22,415 nt of DNA from Daldinia sp. FL1419 (taxonomy: Eukaryota; Ascomycota; Sordariomycetes; Xylariales; Hypoxylaceae): assembly GCA_025201765.1 (NCBI GenBank), contig MU623645.1, positions 1 to 22,415 of the forward strand, written 5' to 3'. The notes under the pieces are model-generated. The model saw only the letters and a list, made by a program, of their open reading frames with translations. It searched no databases and was not told where the DNA came from. This document shows, in pieces, positions 11,171-21,839 of the stretch. Every line of letters begins with the position of its first letter. Positions within the stretch are counted from its first letter, which is position 1. A program made the position numbers and the translations under genes.

Positions 11171-11405
11171 TTTTTATTAGGTCTTTTATTAAATCTTTTA
11201 TTAAATTTTATTAACCTTGTTTAACCTCTTTTAGGTAACCCCCTTAACCTCCCCTAATTGATTTTCTAGTTAATTTTTTAGCTAATTTTTTAGCTAATCC
11301 CCTAGCCTCCCCTAATTAACCCCTTTAGCCTTCTTTAATTAACTCCTTTAGTTTTCCTTAATTAATCTTTTAATTGATTCTTTAGTTAATCCTTTAAGCC
11401 TTCTT
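11171..11405. repeat. Degenerate short tandem repeat, TTAGCTAAT-like units
   Basis: The plus strand repeats variants of TTTAGCTAATCCCCTAGCC and TTAATTAACCCCTTTAGCC at roughly 11-25-base intervals across about 230 bases. Examples are TTTTTTAGCTAA, twice in a row at about 11275-11297, and AGTTAATCC near 11384. On the minus strand this reads as a Lys/Leu/Gln-rich pattern (LAKKLAKKL, LIKDLIKDLIKKLIK), reminiscent of a coiled-coil coding repeat, but it is broken by stops. Repeat nature is clear, coding nature is speculative. Confidence 0.6.
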
Positions 11406-12080
11406 AGCTAGTTTTTAGGTAAGTAGTACCTTTGTTTTTAATTCCCTTTATTTTTTTACCCTTAAGGCTAATTTATATAATTTGTTAATTAGGTTAGGTT
11501 ATTAAGTAAATATTGTTTAATAATATTTTAACCTGGTTTTATTTAATAGCTATTATTCTTAGTTATATCTATTTATATTATGGCTGATATTAACCTTCCA
11601 AGGTGATGGGGGTATCTCCAGCAAGCATTATTAGCCTTTGGTATTTGAAGATGCATTTACTATTGTATTAATTAATTAGAATTGATATTTTAATTTGATT
11701 AGGGAGATTTTATTAGGTATTTAATATTTTATTATGTTAGTTATTAAACTTAAGCTATTATAATAATATTAATGTTTTTAATCTAAAATTAGAATAGTTA
11801 AGATTTTAGTATTTTTAATAAAGTATGTTAAATATATATAATTATCTAATAGGTGCATTAGATTATACGTTAGAATCTTAAAACTATTTTACCTTTATTA
11901 ATTCTAATTTTCTATATAATCAAAAAATAATTAACTCTCTTCAACTTCTTTCCTGCCCCGATCTCAACTGATATCCTTTTAAATTAGTTATTTCTATTAT
12001 TATATACATTTTCCCTTATCCCTTACAAACCCAATACTAGATCTTTTTTTATTTGGGATAATATTTAATATATTATTATT
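11406..12080. other. Leader region of Helitron 2 with a less mutated island at 11575-11665
   Basis: No gene is recognised. The patch at 11575-11665 is much less AT-rich than its flanks (CCTTCCAAGGTGATGGGGGT at 11598-11617). An ATG at 11580 is in the same frame as the Helitron 2 polyprotein and reads MADINLPR, a stop, then WGYLQQALLAFGI. The reading then degrades, and I could not match it to Helitron N-termini. A second relatively preserved patch, TTTCCTGCCCCGATCTCAAC, lies at 11949-11968. Either could flank the Helitron 5' end, which should begin with TC, but I cannot place it. Confidence 0.35.
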
Positions 12081-15000
12081 TTTTTATATACCTTTAAAAG
12101 AAATATTTAGGAATAATATTATTATTACTTTAAAAAATGGTTTAATATGGAATTTAAGAATAATATTTATTAATATTATTGTAATTAGAAATGGAATAGG
12201 AATATATTATTTAATAATATATATTTTTTTTCTCTTGAAAATTGTTTTAATTTTGGGATTATTTTGGATTTCCTTTTTATTTTTATATAAATAAAAGAAA
12301 TGATTATTTTTTGGTTATATTGTTTTATTAAAGTTTATTAGATTTAGGGTTAGTAATATTGATATAAAGGTTATATTTGTCATTTTTTTTGGGATATTAT
12401 TACTTTATATAAAATATTCTTTTAATTATTAGTTGAGTTGAATATTATTATATTATATTTTATTAATATATAATTCCAATGTTAAGTGCTTTATAACTTT
12501 CGGGTTTAGCAATAATATATTAAATAATGGTTGATATATTTTTGGTTGTATTATCTAGGATATTAAGATATTATTGTGGATGAGGTTTGGATATTATAGT
12601 TATTGATTGATGGTAATATTTTATTAGAGATTTTGAATTAGATTTTAATTGTAAATAATAATATTGTTAATAATATTTTGGATAAGAATTTAATTAAATT
12701 TATAAATATTTATAATATTTTAGTTGTTTTAGATATTATTATGTTATATTAGTAATTTGATGTTATTTGTAAGTTAATTATAATAGTGTATAAGGTTAAT
12801 TTATTAAATATTTGTGCTATTCTTATTTGGAAGTTTGAGAAGGGTTAGTTAATATTATTATTTATTTTCTCCACTTTTTTCTTTGAGGGTAAGATTAAAT
12901 TTATTATTATTTAGGAGTGTAAGGTTAAATTTAAAAATTATATTAGTTATATTTTTTATTAGTATAATAATTATTTTATTTTTTATTTTTGGTTTACCTT
13001 TATTATATTTAATATATTATATTGTTATTAAGTAAGTTATTGGAGTACTTTTTTTGTTAATAAAATTATATTAGTTGATATTATGAGTGTTAATGAAATT
13101 TATTACGCCTTTAATAATAATATTAAAAATAATTAAATATTATTGTTATTTATTGTCCATTTTTTAGCTAATATCCCTGGAAACTGGCCATATTGGTTTA
13201 GGAAATATACGGAATTGGATTTTATAGTTGATATGTTGTAATATCCGAGTTTTTTTGCCATGTTTAGCCTTATTAATATATAATAGCATTTTTTATAATA
13301 TCTAATACCCATATATGTAGAATGATTAATTGCTAATAATTTTAAAAAAATACATATTGTCTAGGATAATTTTTAAATTTATTTATATATTACTGTTTAT
13401 TATTTCCACTTTTAATTTATCTTTTTTTTTAAATATATAATAATTTTAATATTTAATATTATTAATTATTAATATTAATATAAGTGATAAAATTATAATA
13501 ATCCTTATTACCATTCCTTATTGTGGAGTAATATAACCATTTATCCTAATATAATAACCCTTAAAAGTTAAAAAATGTTTATTAATTATTAAACCTTATA
13601 TATTATTATTATTAATTTTTAACTGAATCATATTTTTAATAAAAACCTTTTAATAATAATAATATTATTATTTATTGTTAATTATTTTTAAATAATTATT
13701 TTATTAATTCAAATTTATATATATTTGCTTTCTTATTACTTTCATTTACTTAAAACTATTAATAGTTTAATAATAATTAATAAGTCCATTAAAAATATTT
13801 ATTTTATAAATGAAACCATTTTTTAACGTAGTAATTTATAAGGTATTAATATATTTATAACAATGTTCCGACATATATTAATTTAAGGTATTAAGGTATC
13901 CAAATTTTTTTACCAATTTTATTTCCTTTATAAGCCAATACCAAAAACCTTAATTAATAAATTATTTAATTTTTAATATTATACTTATATTATTAAATAA
14001 AATAATCCTTATTTTAACTTTTACAACCTAATTATTATGGTTAGATAAGATATAAATATCAACATTATTCTTTATATTTTAATATATATTATTAAAATTT
14101 ATATTATTAAATATTATTTTAAAGTTGAAAAAAAAACCCAGGTGTTTATTAATTTAATCTATAAAATCCTTTTTTATATAAGTAATTCAGTACCATTATT
14201 ATTATTTATTTCAAAATTTATAAATAAGGTAATTAACGAATGGAATGTTTTAATATAAGAGATTATGCACAAACTTTTTGGGTATCCATTATAATAAAGT
14301 TCCTGGGTTATTATTCATTTAAATTATTGGCCTAAATAAAATTAAGCATTACAGTTCATTACTAAAAATAGTAAAATCTAAGAAAATAAGATGTTATATA
14401 AACAGTACAAAACTCAACCCATTAATTCCAATTCCTCCAACATTACCTTCTTCTAGTGGCTTACACTATATAATTAATATTAAAACCCACCTACTCCATA
14501 ACCCCAGACTAAACCATATATTATAATATATAAACTAAAATATAAACTAAACAATTTATTGCAAAAAGATTACTATTAAATTAAATTAATATTACACCAC
14601 CCATTCTACTTTAATTTTAACAAGATCCTAACCATTAACAGAACTAAATATTTAATATACAATTCCACTTTTCAAACTTACCACCAATATATTACCCAAT
14701 TTTATAATTATAATTATTATTATATTATTAATATATTAAAAGATTATAACAAATTTAAAAACAAAAATATACCCATATTAGAAATACCCCATTTTTGGAA
14801 TGCTTTAACTAATTTCAGGTCAAAAGGACATAACATCTCTTAATTTAAATAGGACCAGTTTAATATAAAGCCTAAAAATTTAATATATAATTAGATGCCT
14901 TATATCAGTAAATACCCTAATATTGGTGATGGTACAAATTATTGGTTAAATATCCAACAAGATCACGCAGATCCTAATTTATATATTATTTGGGTCCCAA

Positions 15001-16409
15001 AAGGCATTAAAAATACATTAAATATAAAATAACAAAAATTATATAATTCATATATAAATTATTACCGTTCCCTATTGATTAATAAAAATCCATTACAACT
15101 CCTTATCAATATTAACAATCCTAAAAAAAATAAAAAAATGTACATTTTAAACATCCTATTAATTTATTTACAATTACTTACTGAATATCATAGAACTCCT
15201 AACCCAATATTACAAATAATTTCTACCAATATTGCAACTAATATTATTAATGGCCAAACATTTTACAGAACTTTACACCTCTTTATTAAAAATAATTTTA
15301 ATACCCTATCAAATATAATGTTAAATTAAACACAATTAGAACTTAATAGCATTTAATACATATTTATTAATAAAAAATCTATAGTTGGACTAAAAATATT
15401 ATTATATATTAATCACCGATTTTCCAAAATAATAGCCATTACTAAGTACCAAATATTCGGAAGCTTTAGCGGAGCAATTATTGGAGATTTTTAACAATTA
15501 TTATTAATATTTATTAAACCGTTATTTTATATAAAGACCTTATCAAATTTAGACGATTTAGCCAGACGGAACATTTACTTACAATTCAATCAAACAATCT
15601 AATTAACTGTTATAATTCAACAACAAAGTACTAATCAAAAGCTATTTTAAAAAATGTTAAAAATTATCCGCAACGTTCAAGTTCATCATAATCACTAGAA
15701 ATTACTTACCCACCATATACAACTTAACCTTAATATGAATAAAATAGCCATATTTAATTTAACCTTACATATCTTCTCTATTTATTATAAAATTAATAAA
15801 TATAATTGCCATTACCTTTTATCCCTTAATCAACCTATTCTTAAAATTTGGGTTACAAAAATAAACTAATAATGGAATAATATATCATCCCAAAATACTA
15901 ATAATTTAAAGCTCTATTTATCTATTATAATCAAAGCCCAATATATACTAACAAAAAATTTATAAATAAACTGTAAGCTAATTAATAATACTATTAATAC
16001 TATTAAAAATATTACTTAACCTACTAATATAGATTATAAATTATCCCCTCCTTCCATAATATTAATATCTTTTCCTAAATATACTAATCCAAAATTATAT
16101 CATATCAAAAATAAAATAATAATTCTAATTTTTCAATCACATATTAAATATAACATTAAAGATATTAATTACCAACGTTTCTAATTTCCTTTCGTAATTA
16201 CTTTTACTATTATAATTCATAAAACTTAAAATATTATATATAATAAAATAATATTAAATATTTTAAATAAAGAATTTATTCCTAACTTAACATACATAAC
16301 TATTTCTAAAATAAAAAGGCTTTAGGATTTAATATTTAATACTTCTTTTAGATTAGATATTTTACAGCGAGGTATTAATAAATTAATAGATTAACACTTC
16401 CAAAATTGA
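12081..16409 (+). mobile_element. Helitron 2 (RIP-degraded, autonomous type)
   Basis: A second rolling-circle transposon relic, on the plus strand. It carries both the Rep and the PIF1-like helicase parts. Its peptide differs from Helitron 1 at nearly every motif (for example HYHGLLW-type HUH against PHMH-type), so the two belong to different Helitron lineages. Coordinates are coding extent only. The 5' end may lie in the 11406-12080 leader or further left. The 3' end must lie in the short gap before the copia gag at 16681, so the copia element may have inserted in or next to it. Confidence 0.85.
12081..16409 (+). pseudogene. Helitron 2 Rep-helicase relic
   Basis: Read through stops in one plus-strand frame (codon starts divisible by 3), this gives a complete family order. 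A Cys-type N-terminal module comes first (KKWFNMEFKNNIY, 12132-12170), then IKEMIIFWLYCFIKVY (12291-12338) and FRV..YIKQWL (12498-12530). The Helitron N domain has FFFEGKIKF (12876-12902) and PYWFRKYTELD (13188-13220). HUH His-Tyr-His is now Tyr-Tyr-His (13506-13514). The two Rep tyrosines survive at 14100 and 14112. Then come QEIMHKLFGYPL (14256-14291), DYY.IKLILHHPF (14568-14606) and ISKYPNIGDGTNYW (14904 on). In the helicase, Walker A is NPKKNKKM (15117-15140; the Gly codons are now Asn or Lys). Walker B Asp-Glu is Asn-Lys (15369-15374). GDF is at 15483-15491 and RRNIYLQFNQTI near 15570. The C-terminal YITISKIKRL is at 16293-16322. Family register is weak at about 13560-13920, where a small compensated frameshift cannot be excluded. 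Confidence 0.9.
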
Positions 16410-16680
16410 TTATATAAAATATACCATTTAATTTAATAAATTTGTAATACATACCAATTTTAAATAAAATTATTGCATAATATTAATTTTTAATTTATTA
16501 GTTAAGACTTTATTTGTAAAGTTTTCTTAGCTTAAATTGCTTACGATTTTCAGAGTATTTTATATAGGTAATATAAAGGTTTAATTAAGAATAATATAAT
16601 AATCTATTACAGGATTATCTGTTTATAGATAGGAAGAATAATTGGTAACATAAGGATCTTAACTTTTTAACTTACTAACT
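16410..16680 (+). other. Probable 5' LTR/leader of copia element 1
   Basis: This gap lies between the end of the Helitron 2 frame and the first recognisable gag codons. It should hold the 5' LTR or its remains and the primer-binding site. TTGGTAACATAAGGATCT at 16642-16659 could be a mutated tRNA primer-binding site, which in LTR elements usually begins with TGG just after the LTR. The patch at 16520-16555 (TTTTCTTAGCTTAAATTGCT, then ACGATTTTCAGAG) is less decayed. At most about 230 bases are available, so the LTR would be short or truncated. I could not align it convincingly with the sequence after 20964. Confidence 0.35.
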
Positions 16681-19600
16681 AAATCATACCCTAATAATAA
16701 CCTTAAATTTAGAGGTAAGAAATATGAAATATTAGATAAATAAATCCAAATCTTCTTATTTCATTATTATAAATTTGGAATTAAATTTAATTTATATATT
16801 AATACCTATAATATTATATTGAAAGAAATAGTTTTGGAATTCTTCCACAAATATTTTATATAATAAAATTTTAATTTTAATATAATGGTTAATAAAATAT
16901 GTAATTTTTTTTATATTAATGAAAATCTTTAAATGTATATATTCAAATAGAAAAATATAATAATTAAGAATATTATATGGAATAATTTTAGAAAAATTTT
17001 ATTTAAATACTTTAAAATATTAATTATTTAAATATAATATATTTATAAAGATTTATTAATTAATTATATTAAAGAAATCCACCTTAAAGAAAATCTATAC
17101 CATATTATACAAAGATATCCAACATTCTTACCTATTTTTCTTCAATAATCCAACATATTTAAGAATATTTATACCAATTTTTGAATAATAATAAATAATA
17201 TATATTAAAATTTTTTTAATAAATATAAAATAAAAAGTAATTATTATTATGTTAATTAAATTTATTAAAATAATTGAAAATCTTATTAAGTAAATTAAGA
17301 TAGAAATAAATGTTTTAATAATTAAAAACACTTTAATAATAAGAATGGAAAAAAGAAATATTTTATTTATAATAAATTAAATTATTAATTTATTAAATAT
17401 TTTATGTATAAATAATATAATAAATATAATAAATAATATTGATATATATAGGAGTAAAAAATGGAAGATATTAAAGAGGATTTTATAATTTTTTTTATTA
17501 ATTATAAAGGAATTAATATTGGTTATAATAATAATAATATTAATAATAATAATAATAATTTTAATATATGACATATATAATATATTAATAATAAATATAA
17601 TAATAATAATTAGATTTAATTATTAATTATATAATATTTTATAAGTTATGGTAAAGTTAATGGTCCCTAAATTATTAATATTTTTATAAATTAAATAACT
17701 TTTTATATATTTATTATAATAAATATCTTTAATAATAATTATAAATATTTTTTAGATATAACTTTAGATCCCCCTTCCATATTTTACCTTAAAAACTAAT
17801 ATTCTTATATATTTCAAAGTATTTTACCTAATATTAAAACAGCCAAAATATCATTAAAAAGTAAAATATAAATAAAAACATTATAACATACATATCTTAA
17901 CATCAAAATAAATACATCTACAATAAGAACATATATTATATAATTTAATAATCACTTAAAATAAGAGAATTTTGATATTATTAATATATTTACCCCATTT
18001 AAAATTATTTAATTTTATATTATACTTTATAATATATCATTCTTATTATATCTTTATAATATAAATTATTTAAGAATCTTTTTAAATAATATTAAGAATA
18101 TGCTTATTTATAAAAATAAATATTACCCTATTATTTGGAAATGGAGATACTTATAATTTCTACTTAATAATAAAGAATAGATAATTATATATTATTATTT
18201 AATTAAAGAAAAATTATAATAAATATATAAACATTTTAATTACCCAGTTATAAACTGACTCTATTACATTTTTACAAAAATTAAATATAATAAATTAAAT
18301 TAAATAATTATCAAAAAAATTAATAAATATTATCTTTAATGTTAGATATATGGCAATATATTAAAATAATTTAAATTTATTATAAAAGATAATATTAATT
18401 TTAATTATAATATTTATATTAATATAATATATATTAAAGGTAAATTAATCCTTTATATTATTAATAAAATTATATTATTCTAAATAATAAAATTCTTTAA
18501 AGATATAATAATAAAATATATATAAGATATATTAAAGATAATATGGATTAATAATTATCTTAAACTGCCTAATAATCTAATATTTAATATTAATACTAAT
18601 TTTATAATTAATAAATTTATTTTAAATATAAAAATATTATTAATATTCATTAAAAAAATACTTATTAAAATATATAATTTAATCAAAAAAGTTAAATAAT
18701 ATTATAGCCCATTATAATAAATATATGAAATAATATTAAAAGACTTCCAGGGCACCTAAACCAATATTTATTACATTTTATAAATAATTATAAAAACTAT
18801 TAATAATACAGCAAGACCAGATGATTTAATACCAACGTTATTCATATTCAGAACATATCCAAAGTTAGCAGATAATTCACCACCCTTTCCTTCTATTATT
18901 ATTCAAATTATAACTATTAAAAAAGTAATAAATAAAATTTATAAATTTAAAGTTAAATAATAAATTAATAATATTTTAAATATAAGAAATAAATCAAATA
19001 TATTGGATATATTAAACCTACCTTTCCAATCTAAAATATATGTCTACTGCAAGAATAATGATTAAACCAACCCTTATAAACTAATTATTTAAAATAATAA
19101 AACCTATATTATTAAAGTAAATAAAAAATTAATTAACTTCAAGATTATAATTATAAAATTATATTTTTATAATAAATTTATATATATTTTAAACCTTATT
19201 AATGAAGATTCTAATTATAAATATAATAATAATAATAAATATGTTCTTAAAGTTGAAATACCTATGGTAAAACAATCATAAAAATAATTTTTTAAAAATA
19301 GGAATAAACCCTAACTAACAAATTCCTACAATATAATTTACTTATCTTTTAAAAAAATAGTTAATATAAAGTTATTATTATAATTATATTAAGAAGGGAA
19401 GATTATTATTTTAGATCAATTATTTGAAGTGATGGATATATAGGAAATTAAAAGATTTATTAAATAAGGAGTATTTTTATTTAAAAAATATAATAAAATA
19501 AAATATAAGAATATTTAATTATTTAAATTATAAATTATTTATGAAATTAAAGGAAAAAATACCAATAAACCATATGAAAAATTATAATTTATTATTTAAA

Positions 19601-20964
19601 ATTATAATAATAAAGGGAAAGAAGAGATATTTACATAATTATTCACAATTTAACACTTTAATTAATAAATTATTATTATGTTTATTCTATCTTTATAATA
19701 GTAAATTAAAGGAATAATTATATGGCTCTATAATGTTACACAAATGTATACCCAATCAAATACCAATTTAAACCATATTATTATTATTATATTATTTAAA
19801 GAACTTAAAGATCATTTTCTTAAAAATATTATAATAATTATTATAAAATTGTTTTATAAAATAGTTAAAATTGATATATATTAATAGGTAATTTATTTCA
19901 AGTATTATTATAAGAAGTTTTTTATGATTACATTAATTTATAATTTATATTTCTTAATTTCAGAATTATTTAATCAATTTAATTTAATTAAAATATAAAT
20001 TAATAATATATTTGAAATATTGGATAAAGTATTTAATAAATTAAAGAAGGATAAAATAAAGAAAATTAGATTTAAGGTAAAGCCTAAATTATATTTTAAT
20101 AAAGATATTTTATTAATATTTAATAATTATATTATTTTAATGAGTAATAATAATGATATTTATTTATATTAGAAAGAATAAGGCAAGAAGATTGCGCTAA
20201 TTTAGAACGGAAAAAATAACACCATTTAGCAATATATATAATAACAAATCTGTAACATTTATATCATTTCTATTTATTAATTTAAAATAATATTTAATAT
20301 ATATAAGATAATTTAATATAAAGAACCCAAAAAAGTTAAAATTAATAAACTTAATAAATGTTTTTAATAATAATTAAATAATTTACTATAAAGATTTTAA
20401 TATATTAAACTAGATTTTATTATAATAAAAATCTTTATATTCATTAATAAATTATTTGCAAATAATAAGGATTTTAATTTTCAAATTAGTTATAAAATCT
20501 TTATCATTAATAAAATTATAATAAATAAATCATTTATTATAATTAATAATTTAATTCATTAAAATTTTATAAAATATAAATAAATTATTCAAAGTATTTT
20601 AATAAACAAAATCTATATTATAATATATAATATAAATATAATTATTATAATTAAAATAACAATAATATCTATATTTGACAAATTCCAACTCCTTACAACA
20701 TTTATAATTATATATACTAATTCATTCTTATTCCATAAATGTTTTATTAAATTTGGAATAATGAAGGAAAAACAACTAATAATTAATATCATATTACTCT
20801 AATAATCTTACAAATAATAAAAAATTAGTAATATATAATGGATTTATAAATAGGATAATTTAATTAATACGATAATAAAATCTAATACCAACAAAATCCT
20901 CATAATATTTATTAATATTAATTATCTTATATTAAAATTATAAAGTTGGATTAAATAAACCTAA
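16681..20964 (+). pseudogene. Copia element 1 gag-pol polyprotein relic
   Basis: The 1428 codons stay in one frame (codon starts 1 mod 3). Gag begins near 16708 (FRGKKYEILDK) and includes VLEFFHKYF (16834 on) and a later Asn/Ile low-complexity part. Protease Asp-Thr-Gly is Asn-Ile-Lys (17830-17838). The integrase zinc site has lost both His and one Cys (YKHFNYP, 18226 on; YLxC, 18331-18342). The integrase D,D,E residues are Asn (18421), Asn (18586) and Lys (18694). The lineage signature ARPDDLIPTLFIF follows at 18811. Reverse transcriptase has YEIKGKNTNKPYEKL (about 19525), then YNVTQMYTQS with Asp to Asn at 19732. The Thr-Asp-Asp site is Ile-Asn-Asn (19999-20007). RNase H reads FINKLFANNKD with Asp to Asn at 20446, TNS for TDS at 20716, and DNLIN at 20854. 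The last aligned codons are SWIKQT-like, with stops at 20956 and 20962. It is a Ty1/copia element of the single-ORF type seen in filamentous ascomycetes, and it is dead at every active site. Confidence 0.92.
17521..17562. repeat. AAT/TAA microsatellite inside copia gag
   Basis: Around 35-40 bases of near-perfect ATA/TAA trinucleotide repeat (GGTTATAATAATAATAATAT followed by TTAATAATAATAATAATAAT). In the copia frame it reads Asn/Ile runs. It coincides with the least informative part of the polyprotein and probably reflects either a poly-Asn/Gly linker after mutation or slippage. Confidence 0.7.
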
Positions 20965-21839
20965 ACAATACAAATAATATCAACCACTTCTTTCAATCAA
21001 TTCAAATAAATAAATAAATATAATTTCTAAAAAAGAAAGAATTATCAAATAGGATTATACACTATTATATATTTTAGAATGATTAATTATTACATTTTCA
21101 AATAAAACTTAAACCATTAATTTATAAACCTTCACTTTTCATTTATTAATAGATTTTCCTTAATTATTTTTATATATTTTTAATAATACTTTTATTAATA
21201 AAATATACCTAATTATAAAATACCCCAGATTATTAATATTAACTTTAACAATTATTAATTTATAATATTACAATATTATTCATTCCATTGGAACATTAAT
21301 CTAACATCTTTTAAAATATGGATTTATATTATTTTATAAAGGGGTTGTTGATTAGTTTAGTATAAGTAGGAACAAAAGGAGGATTACAGAAAAAAACTGA
21401 TTTTGATGTATTTAAACACTTAAGATCGTGATCCTAACTAATACTTATTAATATTACATGATTTTGTAAGAAAAGAAAAAGTTACTAGTGTAGGAATGTT
21501 GGTCATATAACCATAATGGTACAAACCCACTTTAATCTTATATTTAACTTTACATATTTTAGTTTTTGATTAAAATACATTCTGTTTTAAAATAATCACT
21601 TTTTAATTAAATTTACAAATACCCTTACTTTTACTATTGTATACAATGGTACCTTATCCATCCAACAAAGTATATATATATTTTTTATTATATAAAAATA
21701 AATTTCCCACTTATTTCTCTTAAATAACTTTCTTTTTTAAATAACTTTAATATACTAATTTTACCCCCATTATTATTTACTTTATTATTATTTTACTTTT
21801 ATCTTACATACGTACCTACTAACATATTATTATTAATGG
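20965..21839. other. Flank between copia elements; possible 3' LTR and a less mutated island
   Basis: No protein match. Positions 20965-21340 are C-rich decayed DNA that should include the 3' LTR of copia element 1. At about 21341-21520 the sequence turns G-bearing and varied (GGGGTTGTTGATTAGTTTAG, then AAGATCGTGATCC near 21423 with an intact CpG and the palindrome GATCGTGATC). This may be unique DNA or the end of an LTR that escaped mutation. TACGTACC recurs at 21809-21816. The reverse transcriptase of copia element 2 becomes readable at about 21840, so its 5' part is missing or unreadable. Confidence 0.4.

Larger units (their letters stand above)
16410..21340 (+). mobile_element. Ty1/copia retrotransposon 1 (RIP-degraded)
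   Basis: The order protease, integrase, reverse transcriptase, RNase H is that of Ty1/copia and not Ty3/gypsy. The coding part is full length. The outer limits are estimates: the 5' side is bounded by Helitron 2 and the 3' side by the change in composition near 21341. A candidate 3' LTR start is the block beginning TATCAAATAGGATTATACAC at 21043, but no matching 5' copy was proven and no target-site duplication was found. Confidence 0.6.

Noticed and set aside
13860..13923. Real frameshift in Helitron 2
   Set aside because: A different frame reads CSDIY at 13864, which resembles a Rep cysteine motif, but the main frame also continues acceptably (KVSKFFYQFYFLYKPIPK) and resumes strongly afterwards. 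The evidence is too thin to call an indel.
15075..15329. Plus-strand 84-codon frame as an independent gene
   Set aside because: It is simply the longest stop-free piece of the Helitron 2 helicase. It starts with no ATG of its own in context, contains the mutated Walker A motif, and the family sequence continues on both sides in the same frame.
15000..16409. Host PIF1 DNA helicase gene
   Set aside because: The helicase is joined in frame to a Helitron N domain and a Rep nuclease upstream, and its substitutions are those of a mutated repeat. A host gene would be single copy and intact.
17128..17574. Two minus-strand frames rich in Ile, Asn and Tyr (17128-17331 and 17377-17574)
   Set aside because: They are low-complexity translations opposite the copia gag part and its AAT microsatellite. 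They have no domain, and the plus-strand frame accounts for the DNA.
21043..21340. Definite 3' LTR of copia element 1
   Set aside because: Its start resembles an LTR edge, but I could not align it with 16410-16640 beyond what AT-rich composition would give, and no target-site duplication was found.
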